In this document: in pieces, positions 42,045 to 53,380 of the stretch
How positions within the stretch are numbered: the first letter of the stretch is position 1
Layout: each line of letters starts with the position of its first letter
DNA from: Clostridium sp.
Lineage (GTDB): Bacteria > Bacillota_I > Bacilli_A > Acholeplasmatales > Anaeroplasmataceae
Direction: 5' to 3'
Assembly (NCBI GenBank): GCA_022010015.1
Contig: CP091735.1
Span: forward strand, 1,674,001 to 1,738,000
DNA length: 64,000 nucleotides
Position numbers and translations under genes: made by a program
Notes under the pieces: generated by a model
What the model was told of the DNA's origin: nothing
What the model saw: only the letters and a program-made list of their open reading frames with translations
The model's database searches: none

Positions 42045-43029
42045 TAATTAATATTTCTGATTTTTTTCTTCAATTTCTAAAAGCAACATCCTTATTATTC
42101 TTTAAATATTGCTTAGCATTTTTCACGACCCTGACCAATTTTATTGCCATTATAGGAAAAACCAGGATCCACTCTTTTTCAATAATATCATATTTAACAG
42201 CTAAATCAACAAGCTCTCCCTCATGAGAAATACCTTCACCATAGATGATATCAACCTCTGCAGTTTTAAATGGTGGAGCAACCTTATTCTTAACTACCTT
42301 TATTGTTGTACGATTGCCAACAACATTAGTTCCATCCTTAATTTGCTCACCACGTCTAATATCTAATCTAACTGACGCATAAAACTTCAAGGCTCTACCA
42401 CCTGTTGTTGTCTCAGGATTACCAAACATTACTCCAACCTTTTTCTCTTATTTGGTTGATAAAAAAATTGCAACACAATTTGTTTTACTAATAATACCTG
42501 CAAGCTTACGCATAGCTTGTGACATTAATCTAGCATGAAGACCAACATGTGAATCTCCCATATCACCATTTAATTCAGCTTCTGGAACTAAAGCAGCAAC
42601 TGAATCCACAACAATGATATCTACACTTCCACTTTTTATTAAAGCTTCAGCTATTTCTAAAGCTTGTTCACCATTATCTGGTTGAGATAATATTAGGTTT
42701 TCAATGTCTACGCCTAAATTTTTAGCATATACAGGGTCTAAGGCATGTTCTGCATCAATAAATGCTGCAAAGCCACCAGCCTTTTGAGCATTTGCAATTG
42801 CATGAAGAGCAAATGTTGTTTTTCCTGATGACTCAGGTCCAAAAATTTCAATTATTCTTCCTTTAGGATAGCCACCAATACCAAGGGCTTTATCCAAAGA
42901 AATTGAACCTGAAGAAATTGATTCGATTTTTTGATCTGCTTGATCACCAAGCTTCATAACAGATCCTTTACCAAATTCCTTTTCTATTTGTTTTAATGCT
43001 GCCTCAAGGGCTTGCTCTCTATCGTCCAT
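42045..43029 (-). CDS. recA: recombinase RecA (3' end cut by IS)
   Basis: RecA drives homologous recombination and SOS. It starts MDDREQALEAALKQIEKEFG and shows Walker A FGPESSGKTTFALHA, IVVDSVAALVPEAELNGDMG, HARLMSQAMRKLAGIISKTN, the ETTTGGRALKFYASVRLDIR loop and KSGSWFSYNGNKIGQGREK. The frame is split at A7/T7 runs near 42462 and 42075. The protein ends EEKIRNIN with the stop formed at the IS boundary, so the usual acidic tail of about 20-30 residues is missing or replaced. The tail is regulatory, so activity may remain. GGAGG ribosome site. Confidence 0.93.
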
Positions 43030-43086
43030 TTTTTATACCTCCATATTATATATAACAGCAAAATAATTTATTTTACTAGATTGATT

Positions 43087-43658
43087 CTAAAAATAATTTC
43101 GCGATTTTTTTCCAAAAAAATAGTCAATTCCAGAAACAACTGTAAATAAACATGCTACATACATACCAATCTGACCAATCAATAATACAATGTCATTTGT
43201 CTGATACCAAAACATAATAATTAGAGCTATCATAGTTGTAAATGTCTTAATTTTGCCAAGCTTAGATGCAGCAATAACTTTTCCGTTTTCTACAGCAACC
43301 ATTCTAATTCCAGAAACCATAAATTCTCTGATTAAAATAATAACAAAAACCCAAACCGGTAAAACATAGCCAGTAGCCATAAACATAGACATTGCTGTAA
43401 AAAAACAAGCATCTTATCGGCTAGTGGATCTGCAAATTTACCAAATGTTGTAACTAAATTATATTTTTCTTGCAATATGCCCATCTAAAAAAATCTGTAA
43501 ATGAAGCAATCATAAATAAAAAGTAAATTAATAAAATTAGCATAGCTCATATTTAAGAAAAATAGCATTATTTCTTAAATAAGGAATACAATAAATAATA
43601 ACCATAACTGGAATAATTAAAATTCTTAAAAAAATGTTAGTTTATTAGGCAAAGTCAT
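43087..43658 (-). CDS. pgsA: CDP-diacylglycerol-glycerol-3-phosphate phosphatidyltransferase
   Basis: Makes phosphatidylglycerol phosphate at the membrane. The CDP-alcohol phosphotransferase motif DG-AR-G-D-D is clear in LDGHIARKYNLVTTFGKFAD followed by PLADK. Start MTLPNKLTFLRILIIPVMVI is typical. Membrane segments follow, with REFMVSGIRMVAVENGKVIA. It lies 60 bases upstream of recA in the same direction, as in many Bacillota. Breaks at A/T runs in the first third. Confidence 0.9.
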
Positions 43659-43702
43659 AGATAAAATCCTCCATAAATATAGTTATAATTATAGCACATT
43701 TC

Positions 43703-43958
43703 CTAATAAAATACCAGTTTAAATACCAAAAAAATAGCCTCTAATACCTTTTTTAAGCCCTCAAACACTAGATTTATAACGTTATATACTATATTATCAA
43801 AGAATTTAGCTATTAAAACAAATAAATTTCTCTTATCCTCAATGTAAAATGCACTATCACTACTTGCTTCTATTTCACCATTAGAAAACAAACTTCCAAT
43901 TAATATTCCCATAGTAAATAAAGAAACAATTATCAACAAAAATTTTTTTATTCTTCAT
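43703..43958 (-). CDS. small membrane protein downstream of gpr
   Basis: About 85 residues: MKNKKFLLIIVSLFTMGILI (if the A7 run is six), a short loop with NGEIEASSDSAFYIEDKRNL and a C-terminal hydrophobic helix ending FLVFKLVFY. Signal-anchor-like start and amphipathic end. It sits where spoIIP is often found after gpr, but it is far too short for SpoIIP. Unrecognised. Confidence 0.6.
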
Positions 43959-44012
43959 AATTTTCACCATTTATAATTATACATACTTCAATTAAAAAAA
44001 TCTTGTTGAATT

Positions 44013-44819
44013 TCAATATTTAAAAAGAGCAATATTTATGGCCTTAGCAATAATAATACTTAAAATCTCTATTGCTTCATCAACATCCTTTGTCGTTAAA
44101 AATAAATTATCCTCAAGATCATGTTCATCAACATCATAATCATTTAAAATACTATATATATCGCAAACACTAGGTACGCCAATTGCTAAGACATCGACAC
44201 CTAAGGTTTTACTTGATATCTCTTTTCGTTTGTTTAACACTCCACTTCCAGGAGCAATACCCGATGTTGCAAGCTGGATGCTTCTAAATAATCTTTTGGT
44301 ATTTTTAGTTGCAAGGGCATCAACAGCAATAACTAAATCTGGTTTATAATCTTTAACAACAGCCTTTGTTATCATTGCAGTCTCTAACCCAGTTTGTCCC
44401 ATAACTCCTGGGGCTAATGAGGCGATTTTAACATCAGTGCTATCCAAATGATTAGTAATTATTAAATTTTCAATTACCCTAGGCCCAATTGCATCTGGAG
44501 TTACATGCTTATTACCAAGTCCTACAATAAAGATTTTTTTATGTTTTTTTAATCTTTAAATAGGAAATTACATTTTTTTATTAATATAGCTAAATTATTT
44601 GTTATTTTTTTCTATTAATTTCATATTTTTCGTAATCCAAATATTTAATATTAATTGTTTGATATAACCCAGGCTCTTTATTAATTTTTTTCAGCCTCAA
44701 TTTCATTTAAATCAATTACGTTAATATCCAACTCTTCGTCATCTAATTTTTGTCTTTATTAGTTTCTTTAGCAACCTCTTCATCAATTAAATCGCTTTTT
44801 GCTTTCCATAAATATTCAC
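44013..44819 (-). CDS. gpr: germination protease GPR (spore endopeptidase)
   Basis: GPR degrades small acid-soluble proteins when spores germinate. FIVGLGNKHVTPDAIGPRVI, SLAPGVMGQTGLETAM, PDLVIAVDALATKN and TSGIAPGSGVLNKRKEISSK, then VDVLAIGVPSVCDIYSIL, are the family blocks; D residues of the AIDALA-type motif are active-site. The start MESKSDLIDEEVAKETNKD (one run of five A read as four) has AGGAGTG upstream. Breaks near 44540-44620. It is good evidence, with yqfC and yqfD, for a sporulating ancestry. Confidence 0.88.
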
Positions 44820-44882
44820 TCCTATCATAAATATTTTTGTCTAAAAATTACAAAAAAACATACTTATTAGAAAAAAATTATC

Positions 44883-44913
44883 TTGAAAAAAATAAAGAGC
44901 TTTTTGATATAAT
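44883..44913 (+). promoter_or_regulatory. promoter of rpsT
   Basis: TTGAAA (44883-44888) and TATAAT (44908-44913) are 19 bases apart; the spacer holds an A7 run, so the true spacing may be nearer 17-18. It lies ahead of GGAGG and the rpsT ATG. Confidence 0.75.
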
Positions 44914-44945
44914 TGTTATGTATGTGAAGTGTCGGAGGTGAAATT

Positions 44946-45208
44946 ATGGCAAACATCAAACAACAAATTAAGCGTGTTAAAACAAATGAAAAAGCTAGAA
45001 TCCGCAACATGTCTTTCAAGTCTTCATTAAAAAAACTGCTATCAAGTCTGTTATCGCTGCATGTGATGCAAAGGATAAGGAAGCTGCAACTGTTGCATTA
45101 AATAATGCATATAAGAAGTTAGATAAGGCTTTAGCTAAAGGAATCGTTCATAAGAATTATGTTGCTAGACATAAAGCTTCTTTAGCTGGTATGGTTAATG
45201 AAATCTAG
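44946..45208 (+). CDS. rpsT: 30S ribosomal protein S20
   Basis: Binds 16S rRNA in the small subunit. MANIKQQIKRVKTNEKARIR is the conserved start, followed by MSFKSSLKKTAIKSVIAACD, a lysine/alanine-rich coiled stretch and KGIVHKNYVARHKASLAGMV. The frame is broken at an A7 run (about 45027) that should be eight. The only plus-strand housekeeping gene in this block, between gpr and holA. About 87 residues, normal. Confidence 0.95.
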
Positions 45209-45211
45209 TTA

Positions 45212-45248
45212 AAAAGCAAAAAAACACCAAAAGGTGTTTTTTGCTTTT
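45212..45248. terminator. shared terminator of rpsT and holA
   Basis: AAAAGCA-rich arm with AACACC-AAAA-GGTGTT core, pairing through to TTTTTTGCTTTT. Works in both directions between convergent genes. Confidence 0.85.
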
Positions 45249-45253
45249 ATAGA

Positions 45254-46188
45254 CTATTTTAAAATAAATAACTCCAAGCCAAGGGTTTGTTCCTGGCGCC
45301 CACTTTTTAATGTCATATTCAAGCTTAGTTAGCTCTTCTAGCTTTTTGTTTAACAAGCTTCATATTAAGCATATTAGCATTTTTTTATCATATAATATGC
45401 TCTTCCACTTTTTACTTTAAAAAAATTGAAGCAATCAAATCCTGAGAATAACCACCTTGAATTAAAACCTTAACATCAAATATTTCTTGAAACTTACTTA
45501 ATAAAAGTCCAAGTAAATAAGTAGCTGATACATTGGCAACCTGTAAATCATTATAGATTTCAATTGCCTTTTTTTATTTTTTTCAATAACTGCAGTAACT
45601 AAATCAAAAACATTTAAATCTAAATTCTTACTAACAAGTAATGCTACATCATTTTTTGTTATTTGCTTATCATCATATTTATACATCAATAGCTTATCAA
45701 GCTCAGAAATTAGCGCCTTAGCATTATCTACCCTTGCAAGTAATTCTTCTTTAGCATCATTAGCCATTTGAAAATCATTATCCTTTAAAATTTCAACTAA
45801 TAGTTCATCTAAAGATGTACCATTATTTGTAAATGCATAACAAATAGCGTATTTTTTTAAATCCTTATAAATTATTGAATCACTTTTTAATTTTGAATCA
45901 GCTAAAAATATCGAAATATTAGTATCATTAAAAGTATTTATGGCATTTAAAAAATCCTCATAATAATCTGATTTATCATCAATACTTGAAATATTGGTAA
46001 CATAAATAACTTTTTTTCAGATAAAAAAACGGAATAGTTCTTAATTCTTCAATTAGATCACCAATATTATTATCATCCATATCTAGCTTAATCTCATCAT
46101 AGGATGCATCTATCTTAGCTACAATTGTATTTATTTGCTTTTGTATGGCATATTCATCATCACCATATATAAAATATACATTACTCAT
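45254..46188 (-). CDS. holA: DNA polymerase III subunit delta HolA
   Basis: Clamp-loader delta subunit. Start MSNVYFIYGDDEYAIQKQIN, then DLIEELRTIPFF, FLADSKLKSD and RVDNAKALISELDKLLMY with KNDVALLVSKNLDLNVFDLV, typical of HolA. The C-terminal end is KLEYDIKSGRQEQTLGLELF. It is preceded by comEA-comEC and followed by convergent rpsT, the classic Bacillus arrangement, which supports the call. Breaks at T runs near 45420, 45575 and 46015. Confidence 0.9.
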
Positions 46189-46209
46189 TATAAATGCCTC
46201 CTATTGCTA

Positions 46210-48336
46210 TTATACAGCAAATTCAGCTTTTTTTAAAGCATTTAATAAAGCATTTACTATTATAAAAATAAACACTTATATTTTTATTAATATTTGTCTG
46301 ATAGATTTGAGCTTCTTTTAAATTATTAAGAACTTCTTCATTTGGTAATCTATAAATATTATTTTTCTCCTATGCTTATAATCGCATATTTAGGCTTAAT
46401 AAAATTAATGAATTCCTTAGAACTCGAGGTCTTAGAGCCATGATGAGCAACCTTAAGCACATCAACCTTAAGATTGGGATAATTAGTCATTATCTCTTTT
46501 TTCTTCATTTATTGTTATATCAGCAGCAAACAAATAGTTTAGACCACCTATTTTTGGCATATATTGACATACTTATTTCATTTTTAATATCACTAGCCTT
46601 AAATGGAGTTAAAACCTCAAATTTAATTCCTAAGGCTTCAATATTATCACCAGCCCTTGCATAGCCTACATCATCTACATATTGTTCTAAATTAAGCTTT
46701 TTGATATCTTCATCATAATAGCTTAACACAATCCTTCTAACCTTATACCTCTTACAAATATTAATAACATTATTAAAATGATCATCATCTGAATGAGTTA
46801 TAAAGATGGTATTAATTGTCTTTATTCCTTTGGCTTTTTAAATATTCTTCATTTTTCCTTTACCGTATCAATCAAAATAATTTCCTTATCACCCTTATTA
46901 TGAATATATATAGAATCTGCCTGACCAACATCTAGAAATGTTACTTCACCATAGGGTATAAATATTATATTAAATTTATAAATAGTCAAAAAAATTGAAT
47001 TAATATAATAATATTAAAATTATATTTTTTTATTATTCATTTTTTTCTTAATAAAATGAGTACTAAAAAGAATATAATATATAATTGCTGCTAAAAGACT
47101 AAATTTGGGGAAATGTATGCTTAAGGCTTTTACCATTAAAAAAAACACATTAATTTTATTAATAAAGTTAAAAAAAGTTAGTTAAATCTACTTTTTCTAA
47201 AAAAACTAAACTAAATAAACAAATCGGATAGATAATTATTTTTAAACATATAAAAAAATTATTGGTGCCAATAATAGACTTAAGGCATTAAAAAAATCCT
47301 GTTTGATTTATAATTAAGGGAAATCCTACTAGTGATGTATATATACTTCTTTTTAAAAATCAAGAATAACTTTTTTTATCTTTAATATCGTAAACAAGAT
47401 AAAAAAATGTAATTAAATAAGTAAATATGAATCCTAAATTAAATAAATAATAAGGATTTATCACTAAAAATGTCATAAAACAAATGCTTAACAAATCTAA
47501 ATTTGTACATTTCAAATTTCTTCTTTCATTAATAAGCTTCAAAGTTAGAAATAAAATCATTTTTAAAAAAATGAGGTTGGCATAATAATTAAAAAAATCC
47601 ATATACCCATGTAGCTGCTAAAGCAATATTTTTCACTTTTTTTCATAATTTCGAGTAAAATAAAACATAATTTTTAAATAAAATTGCATAAAAGCATAAA
47701 CCATAAGCACCTGAGACTGAAAATAAATAATTTAAGTTTAACTTATCGTAGCTATTATTTAAATCATCATTATGAATTCCTAAAACTAAATTATTAATAT
47801 AGCTTGCTTCAATATTTGAATAGCTATTATCAATTATGTTTTTTTAGCCTATAGCGATATTTATTTAAACAAAATCTACTACCTAAATAAGTAAATGTTG
47901 GATTCTTAAGAATAAAGCTAATGTGCTTTGATTTTAAATACATTTGATAATCAAAATCATTTTCAAAGCTCTTTTTCCTTTTGGTAAAGATAGAGCACAA
48001 TAAACTCTTAGATAATCACCAACATCATAATCAAAGCTTGAAGTAGTATAACTTATTTTTTTCATTTTTTTATACTTAAATGTGATATTAAAATAATCAT
48101 CCTTCTCCTTAATATCATAAACAATTAAATTTTTCATTAATATTCCCTTCCTTAAAGTTTGAAAAAAATGATTAATTCTTACAAAATTTAAAAAAATCGA
48201 AATTAACAAAAAAATAAATTAATTCTTTTGTTTAAAACTTCTCTTTTATGCAAAAAAACACTAGATATAAAATAATTATAATTATTCCTATTTTTGTAAC
48301 TGAAGGAAAATATAATAAGAGCAAACAAAATGGCAT
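46210..48336 (-). CDS. comEC: competence DNA channel ComEC
   Basis: Membrane channel for single-stranded DNA uptake. The N-terminal DUF4131-like part (IVYDIKEKDDYFNITFKYKK, DVGDYLRVYCALSLPKGK) is followed by the competence domain with LVLGIHND-type and FSVSGAYGLCF-type motifs, multiple hydrophobic helices, and a C-terminal metallo-beta-lactamase-like domain: EVTFLDVGQADSIYI, FITHSDDDHF and VLKVAHHGSKTSSSKEF. Heavily broken at A/T runs, particularly 46950-47900. Start uncertain (an ATG at 48336 just after comEA fits). About 700 codons. Confidence 0.85.
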
Positions 48337-48347
48337 ATAAATGAAGC

Positions 48348-48939
48348 TTATTCCAAAAACTGTATTTTTCTTTAATTTGCTCAAGTTCACTATCCTTTAA
48401 TCCTCCAACTATTTTTACAAGCTCCTCATAGCTTGTAATTTTTTTACCAGCTGCAATATAGTCAATAATTTTTTTAGCCTTGCTAGGTCCAATACCATTT
48501 AATGTTTGTAGCTCCTCAAGGGTTGCCTTGTTAATATTTATTTTATTATTCTCCTGACTGCTTGAACTACTAGGAATAATTGATATAAAATTACTATTAA
48601 TAGTACTACTTCCTATATTTTTTTATAAGGAATGTAAATATAATCACCATCTTTAAGTCTTTTTGTTAAGTTGATATTAGTTATATCGGCATCATTATCT
48701 AAAATTGCAATTTCAATTACATCATTTAAATAGCAATTATTATAAACATTATAAACTCCTGGCTTTATTACTGCCCCTCTTATTTCAACTTTAATTAATT
48801 CATATGTTGAATACTCTGTTGAATTAAGGCTTGTAATTTCCTTATAAATTCTTAATACGTCATCATAAAAAAATTAAAATTACAAGAATTAAGGCTATAG
48901 TAGCTATAGCAAGATATTTAAAAAAACATTATTCTTCAT
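48348..48939 (-). CDS. comEA: competence DNA receptor ComEA
   Basis: Binds double-stranded DNA at the cell surface. N-terminal signal anchor (MKNNVFLNILLATIALILVI), an SLBB domain (KVEIRGAVIKPGVYNVYNNC, DADITNINLTKRLKDGDYIY), a serine-rich linker and the helix-hairpin-helix tail INKATLEELQTLNGIGPSKA with KKIIDYIAAGKKITSYEEL. Ends QIKEKIQFLE if a five-base A run is six. About 195 residues. Directly ahead of comEC. Confidence 0.88.
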
Positions 48940-48950
48940 TTTATCACCAT

Positions 48951-48989
48951 AAAAAAAGAGTGAAAATGTAGATAGTCTACACCTTCACC
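48951..48989 (-). terminator. terminator after yfcE-like gene
   Basis: GTGAA-GTGTAGA and TCTACAT-TTCAC arms followed by seven T on the minus strand. Confidence 0.75.
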
Positions 48990-49116
48990 CGCGAAATCTT
49001 ACAACGCAACAATTAAATTTTTCAAATTTATAATAAAAAAATTGTAAGTTTTTTTATTACATACTTATCCTAGCATATAAATAACACGTTTGCAATATTT
49101 TCTCAACTTTTTTTAT

Positions 49117-49657
49117 TTAAAGGGATGACTTAAAAAGCAAATTATCTTCTAAATCATAAAAAGAAAATACCATTTTTCATCTAAAAACACCATAACATTT
49201 TTTTAGTATTATTCTTTGGTAAGGTAATACTTCCTAGATTTAGATAATAAACACCATTAACAATGTCCTCTCTTATGATATGTGTATGACCATGTAAAAC
49301 AATACTACCATCTGGTAAATTAATAGGAGTTTCATGGTTAACTAAATGGCCATGTGTTAAATATATTAAATGATTATTAACCTCAACAAATGCTTCCTTA
49401 GCAATTTTAAAGCTTAAGACCATTTGATCAACATACGCATCACAGTTGCCCTCAACAGCTATAATTTTATCAGCTAAAGGATTTAAAGCTTTTATTACCT
49501 CCTTAGGAGCATAATCAGATGGCAAGTCATTTCTTGGACCATGATATAATATATCACCTAATATTAAAATTCTCCCAAAGCCTTCATTGAACTTAGCAGT
49601 AATAAAGTTTGCAGCGTCCTTGCCGCCATGAATATCAGTTACAATTAAATATCTCAT
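49117..49657 (-). CDS. YfcE-family metallophosphodiesterase
   Basis: Calcineurin-like fold. Metal ligands: LIVTDIHGGKDAANF (D-H), ILGDILYHGPRND (GD), VEGNCDAYVD (GN-D), IYLTHGHLVNHE (H) and VLHGHTHIIRED (GHTH). Very close in pattern to YfcE. C-terminal end after repairs reads FLDEKWYFLFYDLEDNLLFK. Start overlaps the SNF2 stop (ATGA). About 180 residues. Confidence 0.9.
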
Positions 49658-52600
49658 TTTAAGCCTCCAAATAAATCTATAATTTCTTCCTTTGATAGCT
49701 CTTTAATAAAGCTACTATCACTTATAACATCTTCACTTAGCTTAGCCTTCTTTTGCTGTAAGGCCAAAATCTTTTCCTCAATTGTGTTTTTTTAACAATC
49801 AACTTAATAACATGTACCTCTTTTGTTTGACCAAAACGATAGGCCCTATCAGTCGCTTGATTAGTTGCCGCAATATTCCACCAAGGATCGTAATGAATAA
49901 CCATATCTGCTCCTGGTAAATTTAAACCACTTCCACCAACCTTCAAGGAAATTAAAAAAACCTTAGTTTTATCACTTTGATTAAATTCATTAACCTTAGA
50001 AACACGTTCATCCTTAGGAGTTTTACCATCTAAAACATCATAGGTTATACCGGATGAATCTAATTTAGGAATTATATATTTAAATACTGATGGAAATGAT
50101 GAGAAAATTAAAAATTCGATGATTATCATTCACGCTTTCATTAACAATTTCCATCAAGGTATTTAATTTAGCATTTTCACCATCATAATTATTTATAAAT
50201 AATCTTGGCTCACACATAAATTCACGAAGCTCAATTAATGTCTTTAAAACATAAGGAATAGCGTAGTTTTTCTTCTTTTTAGCTTTTTGTTGAACATTTG
50301 CTAAATAAGCCTCATAGCAGGCAAGTTGCTTACCCTCAAGATAAGCATAAACGTTATTTTTCAATTTTTAGGTGGTAAAAAAATAATACTCTTTGCTTTT
50401 TCTCTTCTTAAAATAAATGGAGCAATTTGCTTAGATAAGCTTTATTAAATCCATTTTTTTGAGTTAGAATATAGACTTAAAAAAATCCTTTTTTTAGTAG
50501 ATAAGAATCCAGGTAAAATAAAAATCAAATATACTCCATAGATCCAAAAATATTATTTTCAATAGGAGTTCCACTTAATGCAAATATAGCTCTACTTTTT
50601 TTAGCTTTTTTTCATAGCTATAGTTTTTATAAGCCTGAGGATTTTTTTAAATATTGAGCCTCATCAGCAATTAAAAAGCTCATAATTAATACTTGCAAAT
50701 TTTTCAATATCAATTCTTACGCTTTCATAGCTAGCAATTATGATATCATTACTTTTAATGTCATTAATTTGATTTTTCTCTTTCTAAAGCTGAGCCATTA
50801 ATAATTTTTTTGGACTTCTATTTGGTAAAAATTTTTTTGAAATTCTGATTCCCAATTAAAAAAACAAGCGATGTTGGACAAACAATTAAAATCGGCTTTT
50901 TCATTTTTTTATAGTGTCAATTAAGGCAATTATTTCAATAGTTTTACCAAGGCCCATGTCATCAGCCAAGATACCACCAAGCCCATATTTATATAAAACA
51001 GAAAGCCAATTAAAGCCCTTTTATTTGATAATCCCTTAAAATATTCTTAAGATTATTACTTAAATTGTTTTTCATTTGAATAATTATTGAAATCATCAAT
51101 AAATTTATCAAATTCATTAGCGTTATTTAATAAATTCCTAAAAGCATTAAGCTTATATAGCTCATAAAATGGTAATTTATTATCTTCCTTTAAATTAAGA
51201 GGATCAAGATTAAGCTCTTTAAACATTTTTAAAAAAATGTTTAATCCATCATCATCTAAAAAGTATTAAATTGCCATTAGGATCCACAACATATTTTTTT
51301 CTTAAGCTCATAGCCTTTTAAAAAAATAACATTTAATTCTTCCCTTGAATAATTTAAATCCTGAAAAAAACTAAATCAAAGAATGATGAATCAAGATTCA
51401 AACGATAACTAACCTTAAAGCTCTTAAATTTTTTTGAATTTTTACTACATGATTCTAAGAAATAAACATCACCAAAATCCCTAAGCTTATTAACATTAGT
51501 AAGAATGAAATCTGCAATTTTATCCTTATCATTAGTAAAATAATCATTTTTTTATCTTCATCAAATCCTAAACAAGTTAAATAATTTTTCATAATTAACA
51601 AGCTTAAGAGGTGATAATGAAAACTTAATTTCCTTATCGTTACTATCATAAATTCTATAACTAACAATAAGACAAGCATTTTTTTATAATCGATATAAGA
51701 ATTAATTTTTAAATTTTAGCACCTTAGCTAAATCTAAATCAAAAATAATCCTCTAATCCATCATATATTATAGAATAAAATAAATTTTCATTATTTTCAT
51801 CAAAAGAAAATAATACATTATCATCAGTTTGAAAAACTAATAAGAGAAATTAGCTTGGTATCATTTTTCGTTATCTAAAAACATAAAATTTATTATTTAG
51901 AAAAAAACAAATGTTTTTTTGTTAATGCTTTATAAACATTTAAATGCTCTCTTAAAAATAACATTTCTATTTTCATATTCAAACTTTATTGGTAAATGCT
52001 CATTACTAAAAATATATTTTTTTCATAAACATCATCAGTAAAATAAATATATAAATCCTTGTAAATATAATAAATCTCTTCAAATAAGCTAATTGGATAA
52101 ATGTTGTTTTTTGTTCAAACAAGGACAATAAATTTAATAGCTTAGTTGCCACACTATTATAATACTTTTTTTAAAATTATTAATTGTAAGGGAACCATAT
52201 GAATATTTTTTTGCTCATGAATATAGGTATTAACAAAATTATAAATATCATTAATTATATAACTTTTATCTTGAATAAATAGCTGTAGCTTCAAAGTTAT
52301 TGAAGCCTTATTCAAGGAGATAATTGGAATAATTTGGTATTTATTAAAAATTTTTTGTTTAACCTCATCAATAAACGTTTCCATGATTGCATTAATATCA
52401 TATGTAGCTATTAAAGAAATATCAATATTGCCCTTTAATATTTCTGTAAGTGTATCCTTTAATAAAAAAATAAAGTGCAACCTTATGCTTACAAAATCCA
52501 TTCTCACAGCTACAGCTAGAGTGAATCTTGTCACCAACACTTAAGCTTGTTTTAAATTCGGAAAAATTTGCTTCACCTTCAAGAACAATCCCTTGATATT

Positions 52601-52723
52601 TAGCAAACTTATATTTAAAATTTGAATATTCTTTATTTTTTTATAAAGTAAAATGACCTTGATTTAGGGTTTCAATATCATTTGCTTTTTTTCACGTATT
52701 TGGGCAATAGTAATTTCTTTCAC
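49654..52723 (-). CDS. SNF2-family helicase with SWIM zinc finger
   Basis: DNA-translocating ATPase. N-terminus: GTG start VKEITIAQIREK, then a SWIM finger with CSCENGFCKHKVALY (CxCx4CxH). A long middle region includes SHLMFLDNEK-type beta segments. The ATPase core has Walker A FGGILADDMGLGKTIEII, motif II LLIADEAQYLKN (DEAQ) and LSGTPIENN; the C-lobe has RILIFSSFPSVFKYIIPKLD, FLISLKVGGSGLNLPGADMV and RAYRFGQTKEVHVIKL. Ends SKEEIIDLFGGLK. About 1000 codons with many A/T breaks. Role unknown; SWIM-SNF2 proteins are common in Gram-positive bacteria. Confidence 0.88.
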
Positions 52724-52776
52724 GTTAATCACTCCATCATTAAATTATAGCAAAAAAATCAATGATTTTTTTACAA

Positions 52777-52799
52777 GAAAAAGAGTAATAAATACTCTT
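52777..52799 (-). terminator. terminator after marR-like gene
   Basis: AAGAGTA-TTTA-TACTCTT followed by five T on the minus strand. Confidence 0.75.
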
Positions 52800-53235
52800 A
52801 ATCTTTTTAAAATTTCTGTTAGCTTCATTAATGATTTATAAATCATTTGAAATTCATCCTCAGATAATTTATCAAATATTGGCCAAGAATATGATCCTGC
52901 ATCAGTTAGGTACTTTTTTTCATGAGCTCCTTACCTTTAGTTGAAAGGTTTACATACATTACACGCTTGTCACCCTCACTTTGATATTTCTTAATGTATC
53001 CAAGACGTTCAAGGCGCTGTAATAGAGGTGAAATGGTATTTGTTGATTTACCAAGCCTTGAACAAATACTAGTAACCCTAGATTTACCATTTTCAGCTAA
53101 ATCAAGTAAAATGGTTGCTTGAATAGAGGAAAAATTATAAGGCTCACAAAGCTTATCCTTAGCGTGTTCAAAATAATTTGCTAAGTTTTTAATCATTGTT
53201 AAAACTTGCATTCTATCTTCAATTGTGCTCATCAT
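52798..53235 (-). CDS. MarR-family transcription regulator
   Basis: Winged-helix dimer. MSTIEDRMQVLTMIKNLANY and FSSIQATILLDLAENGKSRV, then RLGKSTNTISPLLQRLERLG (recognition helix) and YIKKYQSEGDKRVMYVNLST (wing), are clear. The C-terminal helix reads FDKLSEDEFQMIYKSLMKLT. One break at an A7 run near 52918. About 145 residues. Target not evident; monocistronic with its own terminator between thrS and the SNF2 gene. Confidence 0.9.
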
Positions 53236-53321
53236 ATCACCTTTTATATCATTTGTTGATATAATACCACTTTTTTTAAGTAATTCAACTACTTTTTTTA
53301 ATATTTAATAACATATATGAT

Positions 53322-53355
53322 AAAAAAAGGAGAAGATTTTTTTATTCTTCTCCTT
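53322..53355 (-). terminator. terminator after thrS
   Basis: AAGGAGAAGA and TCTTCTCCTT arms followed by T on the minus strand. Confidence 0.85.
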
Positions 53356-53380
53356 AAATAATTATTTTATAGCAACAGCA

